64,000 bases of DNA from Streptomyces sp. CB02980 (GCF_014451325.2 NZ_JACSCH020000015.1:1-64000); one strand, 5' to 3'. Numbered from the stretch's first letter, positions 36,012-44,031 are shown. The notes: a model not told the origin generated them from the sequence alone. Translations and numbers: made by a program.

Positions 36012-37358
36012 ATGGCCTCCTCCCGCCGCGATCTCGCCGTCCGCGCCGCCGTCGACCAAGGACTCCTCTCCTCCGCCGAACCGGTCGTCGCCCTCCTCGA
36101 CACCGCCGGCATCCGCACCTCCGCAGCCGCCCTGACCAGCGCGTTCGCCGCCGTCACCGACGCGCCCGTGCTGCACGCCTTCGCCGTCAAGGCCACCCCT
36201 CTCGTCCCCGTGCTCCGCCTTCTGCACGAGGCCGGGCTCGGCGTCGAGGTCGCGAGCCCCGGCGAGCTGGCCCTCGCGCGCGCCGCCGGAGTCCCACCCG
36301 CCGAAACCGTGCTCGACTCCCCCGCCAAGACCCCCGCCGAGCTGCGCCAGGCCCTCGCGCTCGGCATCGCCGTCAACGCCGACAACCTCCAGGAACTGGC
36401 CAGGCTCGACGCGCTCGTCGCCTCCGCGCCCACCGCCTCACCGCTCGGGATCCGGGTGAACCCGCAGGTCGGAGCCGGTTCCATCGGCGCCCTCTCGACC
36501 GCGACCGCCACCTCCAAGTTCGGCGTGGCACTCCGCGACGAGGGCGCCCGCAAGGCCGTCGTCCAGGCCTACCTGGAGCGGCCCTGGCTGACCCGGCTGC
36601 ACACCCACACCGGCTCCCAGGGCGTCCCGCTCGCCCTGATGGCCGAAGGCGTCGGGGAGGCGTACGCGCTCGCCGAGGAGATCAACCGCACGGTCGGCCG
36701 GCAGCAGATCGACACCCTCGACATCGGTGGCGGCCTGCCGGTCAACTTCCACTCCGACGAGGAGACGCCGACGTACGCGGAGTACGCCCGGCTGCTCGCC
36801 GACACCGTCCCCGGGCTCTTCGACGGCCGCTACGGCCTGGTGACCGAGTTCGGCCGATCGCTGCTCGCCAAGCACGGCACGGTCCTCGCCCGGGTGGAGT
36901 ACACCAAGACCTCCGGCGGCCGCCCCATCGCCGTCACCCACGCGGGCGTACAGCTGGCCACCCGGACGGTCTACGCCCCCGACGCCTGGCCGCTGCGCGT
37001 CCTCGCCTACGACTCCGAGGGCCGCCCCCGCACCGGGGAGACCACCGTCCAGGACGTGGCGGGCCCCGCCTGCTTCGCCGGGGACCTGCTCGCCACCGGG
37101 CGGGAGCTGCCGCTGCTGCACCAGGGCGACGTGGTCGCCGTCCCGGACACCGGCGCCTACTACTTCGCCCACCACTACGCGTACAACAGCCTGCCCCGGC
37201 CGGGCATCCACGGCTTCACGGTGACGGAGAACGGCGGCGGGGACGGGGGTGAGGGCGGCGACGGGGTGGTCGCCTTCACGACCGTACGGAAGCCCCAGAC
37301 GCTCGCGGAGATCGTCGCCGAGTCGGGCGGGGCGCACGCGAACGCCCTCGTCGGGTAG
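36012..37358 (+). CDS. PLP-dependent amino-acid decarboxylase (diaminopimelate decarboxylase-like, fold III)
   Basis: 448 residues. The alanine-racemase-fold barrel carries AFAVKATP (PLP Lys near residue 60), HTHTGSQG, DIGGGLPVNF (phosphate loop) and EFGRSLLAKHG. The C-terminal beta domain carries GPACFAGD with the partner-site Cys and DTGAYYFAHHYAYN. It may decarboxylate meso-diaminopimelate or a related diamino acid, but the organism should have lysA elsewhere, so a different substrate (for example in histidine/polyamine metabolism) is possible. Divergent from hutU across 103 bases, so it could share the hut regulator. Confidence 0.82.
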   Translation: MASSRRDLAVRAAVDQGLLSSAEPVVALLDTAGIRTSAAALTSAFAAVTDAPVLHAFAVKATPLVPVLRLLHEAGLGVEVASPGELALARAAGVPPAETVLDSPAKTPAELRQALALGIAVNADNLQELARLDALVASAPTASPLGIRVNPQVGAGSIGALSTATATSKFGVALRDEGARKAVVQAYLERPWLTRLHTHTGSQGVPLALMAEGVGEAYALAEEINRTVGRQQIDTLDIGGGLPVNFHSDEETPTYAEYARLLADTVPGLFDGRYGLVTEFGRSLLAKHGTVLARVEYTKTSGGRPIAVTHAGVQLATRTVYAPDAWPLRVLAYDSEGRPRTGETTVQDVAGPACFAGDLLATGRELPLLHQGDVVAVPDTGAYYFAHHYAYNSLPRPGIHGFTVTENGGGDGGEGGDGVVAFTTVRKPQTLAEIVAESGGAHANALVG

Positions 37359-37390
37359 CGCGGGCCGTGCGTCGCGGTTTCGATGAAGCC

Positions 37391-37876
37391 ATGACTGGAA
37401 CGGGAACCGGCTCGAACACCACGACCGTCGTCGTCGAGCGGCGGGTCGACGCCTCCCCCGGGCGGGTCTGGGAGTCGATCACCGACCTGCCGGACATGCC
37501 CCGCGTCCTCTCGGGCGTCCAGCGGGTCGAGGTGCTCACCGAGGGCGGCTTCGCCGTGGGCACCCGCTGGCGCGAGACCCGGCGGATGCTGGGCAAGGAG
37601 GCCACCGAGGAGATGCTGGTGACGGAGTGCGAGCCGCCGGACCGGTACGTCACGGTCGCCGACTCGCACGGCATGCACTACGTCTCCGAGATCACCCTCA
37701 CGCCCGACGGAGCGGGGGCGACCACCCTGCGGATGACGTTCTCCGCCCGGCCCTCCCGCGGCCGCCGGCAGGGCTTCCTGGGGCGGCTGATGGCCCGCTT
37801 CGGCGCGAAGGCGGTCGCCAAGGCGCTCGCGAAGGACCTGTCCGAGATCGCGAACGCGGTGGAATCGAAGACCTGA
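37391..37876 (+). CDS. SRPBCC (polyketide cyclase/START-like) family protein
   Basis: 161 residues with a START-like fold: VVERRVDASPGRVWESITDL at the start, HGMHYVSEITLTPDGAG mid-strand and a long amphipathic C-terminal helix (FGAKAVAKALAKDLSEI). Such proteins bind hydrophobic ligands in a central pocket. ATG at 37391, 32 bases after the decarboxylase stop. Function unassigned. Confidence 0.8.
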   Translation: MTGTGTGSNTTTVVVERRVDASPGRVWESITDLPDMPRVLSGVQRVEVLTEGGFAVGTRWRETRRMLGKEATEEMLVTECEPPDRYVTVADSHGMHYVSEITLTPDGAGATTLRMTFSARPSRGRRQGFLGRLMARFGAKAVAKALAKDLSEIANAVESKT

Positions 37877-38028
37877 CGGTCGACCTGACAGACAATCCCG
37901 GCCCGATTGCCGTCGAGTGCTGGCATGTTCCGATGGAAAATGCCAGAACGCCCCCCGGAGGCGGCTGCGTTCAGTAACGTCACCGTCACTGCCGCACGTT
38001 CGCACGCCGCATCGGGAGGGGAATCCGC

Positions 38029-38421
38029 GTGCCCGGAATCGACGAGTGCCTTCTGGAGGCCATGGCCCTGCCGGGCGCTCGCGGGGCCTCCCTGGTCGAC
38101 TGGACCAGCGGGCTCGCCCTCGGGACGGCGGGTGACTCACCGGTCGGCGACCATGAGACGACGGCCGCCGAGACCGCCGAACTCGCGCGCGCCGCCGCCG
38201 AGTTCGACTCGTTCGCGGCCGCCGGGGAGGACCCCGGCGGCGAACCGCCCGTCGAGGACCTGATCGTCACCACCCGCGCCGGCTACCACGTCCTGCGCTT
38301 CGTCGAGACGTCCTTCGACAGCAGCGTCTTCCTCCACCTCTGGCTCGACCGCGACACCGGCAACCTCGCCCTCGCCCGCATACGCCTCCGCGACCTCGCC
38401 GAACGGCTGGTCCTGGGATGA
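38029..38421 (+). CDS. MglB/roadblock-like small protein (operon member 1)
   Basis: 130 residues. It shares blocks with the last protein of the operon (39762): GARGASLVDWTSGLALGT against GAIGAALVDYTSGMALGT, VEDLIVTTRAGYHVLRF against IEDILITLGTHYHLIRL, and FLHLWLDRDTGNLALARIRL against FLYLALSKDRANLAMARHQL. An Ala/Glu-rich insert separates the halves. It resembles roadblock/LC7 (MglB-type) folds that dimerise and act on small GTPases, but no GTPase is encoded nearby. GTG at 38029 follows GGGAGGGGA. Its stop overlaps the next start (ATGA). Confidence 0.7.
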   Translation: MPGIDECLLEAMALPGARGASLVDWTSGLALGTAGDSPVGDHETTAAETAELARAAAEFDSFAAAGEDPGGEPPVEDLIVTTRAGYHVLRFVETSFDSSVFLHLWLDRDTGNLALARIRLRDLAERLVLG

Positions 38422-39212
38422 GCGCGCCCGGAGCGACCGCCGTCGCCACCCCCGTCTCCCCGATGCTGGTCCGGCTCGCCGCCGAGAAGGCCACCGGCGC
38501 CCTGCTCCGCGACCACGGCACGCTCTACCTCGTCGACGGCCGCGTCGTGCACGCCGAGAGCCCCGCCGCCCCCGGCGTCGACGTCCTCCTCACCACCGGC
38601 GGACGGCTGCCCCGCGAGGGCTGGGACGAGGCCGTCGACCGGGCCGGCGCCCACCGCGCCGTCGGCCGCTTCCTCGTCGACAGCGGCCGGCTCCACGACG
38701 GCGAGCTGGAGATCTGCCACCTCGGCGCCGTCTTCGACGCGGCCTTCTTCGCTCTCTCCCCCACCAGCGGACCGACCCGCTTCCGGTACGGGGTGGGGCA
38801 CTGGTTCGGGACGGTGCGGCCGGTGTCGGCCGAGGCGGTCGAGCGCGAGACGGTACGCCGCCGTGAACTCCTCGACGCCGTCTGGCCGTACGCCGCCGTG
38901 GACGCCTCCCCCGTCGTGCCGCGCCGCGCCGCCCCCGGCCAGACCGTGGGGGCGCGCCAGCGGGCCCTGCTCGCCGTCGCGGACGGACAGCGGACCCCGG
39001 CGGAGCTCGCCCTGGTGCTCGGCCGCCCCGCCTTCCACACCCTCCTCGACGTCCGGCGGCTCGCGGCCGCCGGGCTCGTCGAGACGCCGCTCGACCCCAC
39101 CCCCGTACCGCTGCCACCGCCCTTGCCTGCCCTGTTACCGGCTCTGCCGGTGGCCGATCCCGACATCGCCCTGCTGCGCCGGCTCCGTGACGCCCTGGAG
39201 GCACACCTGTGA
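38418..39212 (+). CDS. PATAN/DUF4388-like regulatory protein with winged-helix region and TTA codon
   Basis: 264 residues. The N-terminal part (about 12-130) resembles the PATAN/DUF4388 domain: KATGALLRDHGTLYLVDGR, VHAESPAAPGVDVLL and GRFLVDSGRLHDGELE. A helix-turn-helix-like segment (ARQRALLAVADGQRTPAELA, LLDVRRLAAAGLVETPL) follows at about 175-225. A Pro/Leu-rich stretch holds a TTA leucine codon at 39135-39137 (residue 240), dependent on the bldA tRNA for efficient translation. It overlaps both neighbours (ATGA, GTGA). It probably scaffolds or regulates the two roadblock-like partners; no enzymatic motif is seen. Confidence 0.7.
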   Translation: MSAPGATAVATPVSPMLVRLAAEKATGALLRDHGTLYLVDGRVVHAESPAAPGVDVLLTTGGRLPREGWDEAVDRAGAHRAVGRFLVDSGRLHDGELEICHLGAVFDAAFFALSPTSGPTRFRYGVGHWFGTVRPVSAEAVERETVRRRELLDAVWPYAAVDASPVVPRRAAPGQTVGARQRALLAVADGQRTPAELALVLGRPAFHTLLDVRRLAAAGLVETPLDPTPVPLPPPLPALLPALPVADPDIALLRRLRDALEAHL

Positions 39213-39253
39213 TGAGGCGTGCCCTGCGCCTGCGCGCCGAAAGGAAACAGCTC

Positions 39254-39646
39254 ATGACGGCAGAAGCCGAGGTCCTCGGCGAGCTCAGACGGCTGCGGGC
39301 CCGGCTGCCCCAGCTGACCGGAGCGCTCGCGGCCAGTGCCGACGGGCTCGTCCTGGCCCACGACACCGTGGACGGCGAGGCGGAGAGCGTGGCCGCGCTG
39401 ACCGCGGCGGCGCTCGGCGTCGGCCAGCGACTGACCGACAGCACCGGCCAGGGCCGGTTCCGGGAGCTGCTGGTACGCGGCGAGAACGGCTACGTGGCGA
39501 CGTACGCGGCGGGCGGCTCGGCCGTCCTGACGCTGCTCGCCGAGCCCCGGATCAACGTCGGGCGGCTCCATCTGGAGGCCCGCAGGTCCAGCGTCCGGAT
39601 AGGCGAACTCGTCGACGGCGCGCTGGAGCGCAGAGACCTGAACTGA
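39254..39646 (+). CDS. Roadblock/LC7-domain protein (operon member 3)
   Basis: 130 residues from the ATG at 39254, preceded by AAAGGAAA six to eight bases upstream. An in-frame GTG at 39209 overlapping the previous stop (GTGA) would add 15 basic residues; both starts are possible. Fold markers: LPQLTGALAASADGLVLAHD (typical first strand of roadblock proteins), SVAALTAAALGVGQRL, and RGENGYVATYAAGGSAVLTLLAEPRINVGRL-type strands (GYVATYAAGGSAVLTLLAE). In Streptomyces conservons a roadblock protein (CvnB) works with a kinase-like CvnA and GTPase CvnD; neither is present here. Confidence 0.8.
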   Translation: MTAEAEVLGELRRLRARLPQLTGALAASADGLVLAHDTVDGEAESVAALTAAALGVGQRLTDSTGQGRFRELLVRGENGYVATYAAGGSAVLTLLAEPRINVGRLHLEARRSSVRIGELVDGALERRDLN

Positions 39647-39653
39647 CGCACCG

Positions 39654-39733
39654 CACCACAAGAAACACCACGAAGAAGCACCACGACAAGCACCACGAGA
39701 AGCACCACGCAGAACGAGCACCACGCAGAAGAC
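39654..39733. repeat. Degenerate CACCACGA(A)/(C)AAG tandem repeat upstream of the last roadblock gene
   Basis: Six CACCAC boxes at 39654, 39666, 39679, 39691, 39703 and 39719, spaced 12, 13, 12, 12 and 16 bases. They fill the gap between operon members 3 and 4, and the region is A/C-rich compared with its surroundings. It could be a variable spacer or a leader structure for 39762. Confidence 0.7.
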
Positions 39734-39761
39734 CCGTACACGAAAAGGAAGTGCGACACCC

Positions 39762-40133
39762 ATGGCGAACACCGAGACCTCCCTCAAGGAAGCGGCCTCC
39801 ATCGAAGGCGCCATCGGCGCTGCCCTCGTCGACTACACCAGCGGCATGGCGCTCGGCACGATCGGCGGCGGCAAGGAGCTCGACCTCAACGTCGCCGCGG
39901 CCGGCAACACCGACGTCGTCCGGGCCAAGGTCCGGGCGATGGAGATGCTGGGGCTCAACGACGAGATCGAGGACATCCTGATCACCCTCGGGACCCACTA
40001 CCACCTGATCCGGCTGCTGAAGGGGCGCGGCACCAACGGCCTCTTCCTCTACCTGGCCCTGTCCAAGGACCGGGCGAACCTGGCGATGGCCCGCCACCAG
40101 CTGAAGAAGATCGAGGCCGAGCTGGAGGTCTGA
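39762..40133 (+). CDS. MglB/roadblock-like small protein (operon member 4)
   Basis: 123 residues, paralogue of the 38029 product (shared blocks given there). IEGAIGAALVDYTSGMALGT and MEMLGLNDEIEDILITLG are its most distinctive parts. ATG at 39762 has AAAAGGAAG upstream. The separation from gene 3 by 115 repeat-rich bases and its own strong ribosome site suggest it can be translated independently of the TTA-containing gene. Convergent with the RpiR regulator, 22 bases apart. Confidence 0.72.
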   Translation: MANTETSLKEAASIEGAIGAALVDYTSGMALGTIGGGKELDLNVAAAGNTDVVRAKVRAMEMLGLNDEIEDILITLGTHYHLIRLLKGRGTNGLFLYLALSKDRANLAMARHQLKKIEAELEV

Positions 40134-40155
40134 CCGGCTTCGCGGGCGCGGGGGC

Positions 40156-41001
40156 CTATTCGACGAACAGGCCCCGCGCCGCCGCCTTCGTGTCGAACTC
40201 CTCCAGGCGCGCCTGCGCGTCAGGGAGTTCGTCGGCCATGGCCTCCAGGAGGACCCGGCCGAGCATCATCGGCGCACACGCGGTGTCGAAGGCGAGCCCG
40301 GTGCCGACGGCGGCCGGGATGAGCAGGTCGCTGTGGGCGGCGACGGGCGCGAACGCCGACTCGGCGACGGTCACGACCGTGAGCCCGGCCGCACGCGCGT
40401 ACTCCAGGGCCTCGACGACCTCCCGCGGGTGCCGGGGCAGCGCGAAGCACAGCAGGGCCGTGGCCCCGGCGCGTACGGCGGCGTCGACGCGGTCCGTGAG
40501 CATGGAGCCGGCCTCGTCGAGGAGCCGGACGTCCGGGTGCACCTTGGCGGCGAAGTAGGCGAAGCCGCGCGCCTGCGAGGAGGCGGCCCGCAGGCCGAGC
40601 ACGGGCAGCGGGCGGGAGCGGGCGAGCAGCCGGCCGGCCCGCTCGACGGGCGCGGGGTCGGCGAGGAGTCCGGCCAGGTGCCTGAGGTTCTCGATCTCGG
40701 CGAGGACGGCCTGCTGGTACTCGTTGAGCGCCTCGTCCTCCCCCTCGGCCGTATCGGGCTCGGGGGGCGCGACCTCGCGCAGATGGCGGCGGAGCGCCGG
40801 GTACCCGTCGAACCCGAGGGCGACGGCGAAGCGGGTGACGGAGGGCTGGCTGACCCCGGCGAGCTCGGCGAGCTCGACGCTGGACAGGAAGGGCACGTCA
40901 CCGGCGCGCCGCACCATGCAGTGCGCGATCCGCCGCTGTGTCGGCGTCAGCCGGTGCCCCTCGAAGAGCGCCTGCAGCCGACCGGCCGGGCTGTCGCTCA
41001 T
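40156..41001 (-). CDS. MurR/RpiR-family transcriptional regulator with SIS domain
   Basis: 281 residues. An N-terminal HTH_6 domain (about 1-75; LTPTQRRIAHCMVRRAGD, SSVELAELAGVSQPSVTRFA) is followed by a SIS domain (about 125-260; LPVLGLRAASSQARGFAYF, ALLCFALPRHPREVVEAL) that binds phosphosugars in relatives. ATG at 41001. A perfect TGCATA-AGGA-TATGCA palindrome lies 43 bases upstream of the start and overlaps a TATCCT -10-like element, a likely autoregulatory operator. The effector is unknown; no sugar genes adjoin it, and proximity to hut or cysteine genes is not proof of control. Confidence 0.88.
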   Translation of the reverse strand: MSDSPAGRLQALFEGHRLTPTQRRIAHCMVRRAGDVPFLSSVELAELAGVSQPSVTRFAVALGFDGYPALRRHLREVAPPEPDTAEGEDEALNEYQQAVLAEIENLRHLAGLLADPAPVERAGRLLARSRPLPVLGLRAASSQARGFAYFAAKVHPDVRLLDEAGSMLTDRVDAAVRAGATALLCFALPRHPREVVEALEYARAAGLTVVTVAESAFAPVAAHSDLLIPAAVGTGLAFDTACAPMMLGRVLLEAMADELPDAQARLEEFDTKAAARGLFVE

Positions 41002-41044
41002 GCCGCCGCCCCCTCTCTCTCACCTATTCACCCGCGAAGGGCTC
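41002..41044. other. Leader of the RpiR gene
   Basis: Pyrimidine-rich on the plus strand; on the minus strand it supplies GAGGGGG before the ATG. Nothing else is seen. The 509-base gap to the cystathionine beta-synthase stop is filled by the palindrome, the minisatellite and two hairpins listed next. Confidence 0.4.
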
Positions 41045-41060
41045 TGCATAAGGATATGCA
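41045..41060. promoter_or_regulatory. 16-bp palindrome TGCATAAGGATATGCA, probable RpiR operator
   Basis: Perfect 6-bp arms (TGCATA/TATGCA) around AGGA. It overlaps TATCCT on the minus strand, a plausible -10 of the regulator gene. Such AT-rich symmetry is rare in this GC-rich region. Confidence 0.6.
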
Positions 41061-41080
41061 GCGGGTGCTCAGGAGAGAAG

Positions 41081-41240
41081 CGCGAGGGGGAAGCCCGGCA
41101 GGGAAACCGCGAGGGGGAAGCCCGGCAGGGAAACCGCGAGGGGAAGCCCGGCAGGGAAACCGCGAGGGGAAGCCCGGCAGGGAAACCGCGAGCGGGAGAC
41201 CCGGCGGGGAAACCGCCGGGAAGCCCGGCAGGGAAGCCCG
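41081..41240. repeat. Minisatellite of 26-27-bp units
   Basis: Five successive near-identical units starting at 41081, 41108, 41135, 41161 and 41187 (lengths 27, 27, 26, 26, 27), then a decayed sixth. The unit core is AAGCCCGGCAGGGAAACCGC. The first two units are identical, and the third and fourth are identical and lack one G. The fifth has several changes. Units are contiguous without spacers. Confidence 0.92.
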
Positions 41241-41260
41241 GCCGGGCCGGAAGAAGTCGG

Positions 41261-41316
41261 CGCGGGGACCGCCGCACCCCCGAAACGGGGGGGGCGGGAC
41301 GACGGCGGTCCCCGCG
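41261..41316. terminator. Very stable nested hairpin
   Basis: A 14-bp outer stem CGCGGGGACCGCCG with perfect complement encloses an inner CCCCCG-AAA-CGGGGG stem. It can stop transcripts coming from the cystathionine beta-synthase gene before the minisatellite. Confidence 0.72.
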
Positions 41317-41433
41317 AGGACACGGGCCCGGGTCAGGGCCGGCCTCCGCGTCCGCGGCGTCGTCAGGAGTCCGGGAGCCGCTCCGGAAGTCCGTGACGCC
41401 GACAACCACCAATGTGCCGGACGCGTGTTAAGC

Positions 41434-41491
41434 GGGTGCTGCGCGAACGTGTCGCGCTCGTACCGATTGCGCGAACGCGCCCGCAGCACCC
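41434..41491 (-). terminator. Hairpin 20 bases past the cystathionine beta-synthase stop
   Basis: GGGTGCTGCG pairs with CGCAGCACCC; the loop contains further GCGCGAAC/GCGCGAAC elements. Likely the primary terminator of the gene. Confidence 0.65.
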
Positions 41492-41510
41492 ACGGCACCG
41501 GCCCGGGGAA

Positions 41511-42902
41511 CTACTTCGCGCCGCCGTTGGCCAGGAAGGCCAGCAGGTCCTGGCGGCTGACGACGCCGGTCGGCTTGCCCTCCACCAGGACGATCGCCGC
41601 GTCGGCGGCCTCGCCGAGGACGGACATCAGGTCGGCGACCGGCTCGCCGGAGCCGACCTGCGGCAGCGGCGCGCTCATGTGGCGCTCCAGCGGGTCCTCC
41701 AGGGAGGCGCGCTGGGTGAAGAGCGCGTCGAGCAGCTCGCGCTCGACGACCGAGCCGACGACCTCGGCGGCCATCACGTCGGGGTGGCCGGCGCCGGGCT
41801 TCACGATGGGCATCTGGGAGACGCCGTACTCGCGGAGCACCTCGATGGCCTGGCCGACGGTCTCGTCCGGGTGCATGTGGACGAGGGAGGGCATGGTGCC
41901 GCCCTCCTTGTGGCGCAGGACGTCGGCGACGGTGGCCGTGGAGGTGTCCTCCAGGAAGCCGTAGTCGGCCATCCACTCGTCGCTGAAGATCTTCGACATG
42001 TAGCCGCGGCCCGAGTCCGGCAGCAGGACGACGACGACGTCGTCCGGACCGAGCTCCTTGGCGACCTCGAGCGCGGCCACGACGGCCATGCCGCAGGAAC
42101 CGCCGACGAGGAGGCCCTCCTCCTTGGCGAGGCGGCGGGTCATCTGGAACGAGTCCTTGTCGGACACGGCGACGATCCGGTCCGTGACGTTCCGGTCGTA
42201 CGCGGTCGGCCAGAAGTCCTCACCGACGCCCTCGACCAGGTACGGGCGGCCCGATCCGCCCGAGTAGACCGAGCCCTCCGGGTCGGCGCCGATGACCTGC
42301 ACGGAGCCGCCGCTGGCCTCCTTGAGGTAGTTGCCGGTGCCGGAGATCGTGCCACCGGTGCCGACGCCCGCGACGAAGTGGGTGATCTTCCCCTCCGTCT
42401 GCTCCCAGAGCTCGGGACCGGTGGTCTCGTAGTGGGAGCGCGGGTTGTTCGGGTTGGAGTACTGGTCGGGCTTCCAGGCACCGGGCGTCTCACGGACCAG
42501 GCGGTCCGAGACGTTGTAGTACGAGTCCGGGTGCTCCGGGTCGACCGCCGTGGGGCAGACGACGACCTCGGCGCCGTAGGCCCTCAGTACGTTGATCTTG
42601 TCGAGGGACACCTTGTCGGGGCAGACGAAGATGCACTTGTAGCCCTTCGTCTGCGCCACGATCGCCAGGCCGACGCCGGTGTTGCCGGACGTGGGCTCGA
42701 CGATGGTTCCGCCGGGCTTGAGCTCACCGCTCTGCTCGGCCGCCTCGATCATCCGCAGGGCGATCCGGTCCTTGACCGAGCCTCCGGGGTTGAAGTACTC
42801 GACCTTGGCCAGAACGGTCGCCTGAATACCCGCTGTGACGCTGTTGAGCTTCACCAGCGGGGTGTTGCCGACGAGGCTGATCATCGAGTCGTGGAATTGC
42901 AC
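41511..42902 (-). CDS. Cystathionine beta-synthase
   Basis: Condenses serine (or O-acetylserine) with homocysteine to cystathionine in transsulfuration. 463 residues. The PLP domain (1-320) has LVGNTPLVKL, FNPGGSVKDRIA with PLP Lys, VEPTSGNTGVGLA and GVGTGGTISGTG. A pair of CBS domains (about 335-460; PSLVHMHPDETVGQAI, LVEGKPTGVVSRQDLLAF) follows, which bind adenosyl ligands in relatives. GTG at 42902 has GGAG six bases upstream. A single-domain cysteine synthase is excluded by the CBS pair. Confidence 0.93.
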   Translation of the reverse strand: MQFHDSMISLVGNTPLVKLNSVTAGIQATVLAKVEYFNPGGSVKDRIALRMIEAAEQSGELKPGGTIVEPTSGNTGVGLAIVAQTKGYKCIFVCPDKVSLDKINVLRAYGAEVVVCPTAVDPEHPDSYYNVSDRLVRETPGAWKPDQYSNPNNPRSHYETTGPELWEQTEGKITHFVAGVGTGGTISGTGNYLKEASGGSVQVIGADPEGSVYSGGSGRPYLVEGVGEDFWPTAYDRNVTDRIVAVSDKDSFQMTRRLAKEEGLLVGGSCGMAVVAALEVAKELGPDDVVVVLLPDSGRGYMSKIFSDEWMADYGFLEDTSTATVADVLRHKEGGTMPSLVHMHPDETVGQAIEVLREYGVSQMPIVKPGAGHPDVMAAEVVGSVVERELLDALFTQRASLEDPLERHMSAPLPQVGSGEPVADLMSVLGEAADAAIVLVEGKPTGVVSRQDLLAFLANGGAK

Positions 42903-43005
42903 CGTAATCTCCGGGGTCTCCGTAATGGTGTGGCCAGCGTATGCGTAGTCGGAGCGGGTTACGGGGCAGTTAGACCCTGAACGGCTTGAAGGAGGTGACG
43001 GCCCC

Positions 43006-44031
43006 ATGTCGAGGGCGAGGGTGGCGCGGCGGATCGCGGCGGGTGCGGCGTACGGCGGCGGGAGCATCGGACTGCTGGGTGTGGCGGCGGTGGGCGTCCT
43101 GCTGGCCGAGATGCAGATCGCGAAGCGGACGGTGGGCGGCGGCGCGGCCCCCCTGCCGCCGGGGGCGGACGGCCTCTACGGCCGCGCGTTCGGCACGGCC
43201 GACCCGCTGCGGCTGGCCCTTCTGGGTGATTCCACGGCGGCGGGTCAGGGGGTGCGCCGCTCGGGCCAGACGCCGGGCGCGCTGCTCGCCTCGGGGCTCG
43301 CGGCGGTGGCCGAGCGGCCGGTGGTGCTGCGGAACGTGGCGCTCTCCGGCGCCCGCTCGGACGACCTGGAGCGCCAGGTGTCGCTGCTGCTGGCCCAGCC
43401 GCTCGGGCCGCCGGACGTCTGCGTGATCATGATCGGCGCGAACGACGTGACGCACCGGATGCCGCCGACGGAGTCGGTACGGCTCCTGGCGTCGGCGGTC
43501 CGGCGGCTGCGGACGGCCGGGGCGGAGGTGGTGGTCGGGACCTGCCCGGACCTCGGCACGATCGAGCCGGTCTACCAGCCGCTGCGCTGGCTGGCCCGGC
43601 GGGCCTCCCGCCAGCTGGCGGCGGCGCAGACGATCGTGGTGATCGAGCAGGGCGGGCGGACGGTGTCGCTGGGCGACCTGCTCGGGCCCGAGTTCGCGGC
43701 GAACCCTCGCGAGATGTTCGGGGTGGACAACTTCCACCCCTCGGCGGAGGGGTACGCGACGGCGGCGATGGCCGTGCTGCCGACGATGTGCGCGGTGCTG
43801 GGGGTGTGGCCGGAGACGGACCGCCTGGAACCGGCGCGGCGGGAGAACATGCTGCCGGTCGCGAAGGCGGCGGCGGAGGCGGCGAAGGAGGCGGGCACGG
43901 AGGTCACGGGCGCCCGCGCCCCCTGGGCCCTCCTGAAGCACCGCCGCCGGCGGCGTCTGCCGGTCGCGGCGGACGCGTCGCCGGAGGCTCAGGGGGAAGG
44001 GGCCACGGAGACACCGGCCTCCACCAACTGA
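43006..44031 (+). CDS. SGNH/GDSL-family hydrolase
   Basis: 341 residues. An N-terminal hydrophobic helix (about 14-36) anchors it or acts as an uncleaved signal. The catalytic blocks are ALLGDSTAAGQGV (nucleophile Ser), VIMIGANDVTH (oxyanion Asn) and VDNFHPSAEGYATAA (Asp/His). The C-terminal about 70 residues are Ala/Arg-rich and unconserved. ATG at 43006 is preceded by AGGAGGTGA, an almost perfect anti-16S match. Its stop codon overlaps a TetR-like palindrome upstream of the thiolase. It probably hydrolyses an acyl or acetyl ester at the membrane. Confidence 0.87.
   Translation: MSRARVARRIAAGAAYGGGSIGLLGVAAVGVLLAEMQIAKRTVGGGAAPLPPGADGLYGRAFGTADPLRLALLGDSTAAGQGVRRSGQTPGALLASGLAAVAERPVVLRNVALSGARSDDLERQVSLLLAQPLGPPDVCVIMIGANDVTHRMPPTESVRLLASAVRRLRTAGAEVVVGTCPDLGTIEPVYQPLRWLARRASRQLAAAQTIVVIEQGGRTVSLGDLLGPEFAANPREMFGVDNFHPSAEGYATAAMAVLPTMCAVLGVWPETDRLEPARRENMLPVAKAAAEAAKEAGTEVTGARAPWALLKHRRRRRLPVAADASPEAQGEGATETPASTN

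Noticed and set aside
41081-41240. Possible CRISPR array
   Set aside because: Repeats are contiguous with no spacers, vary in length, and no cas genes are present. It is a minisatellite.
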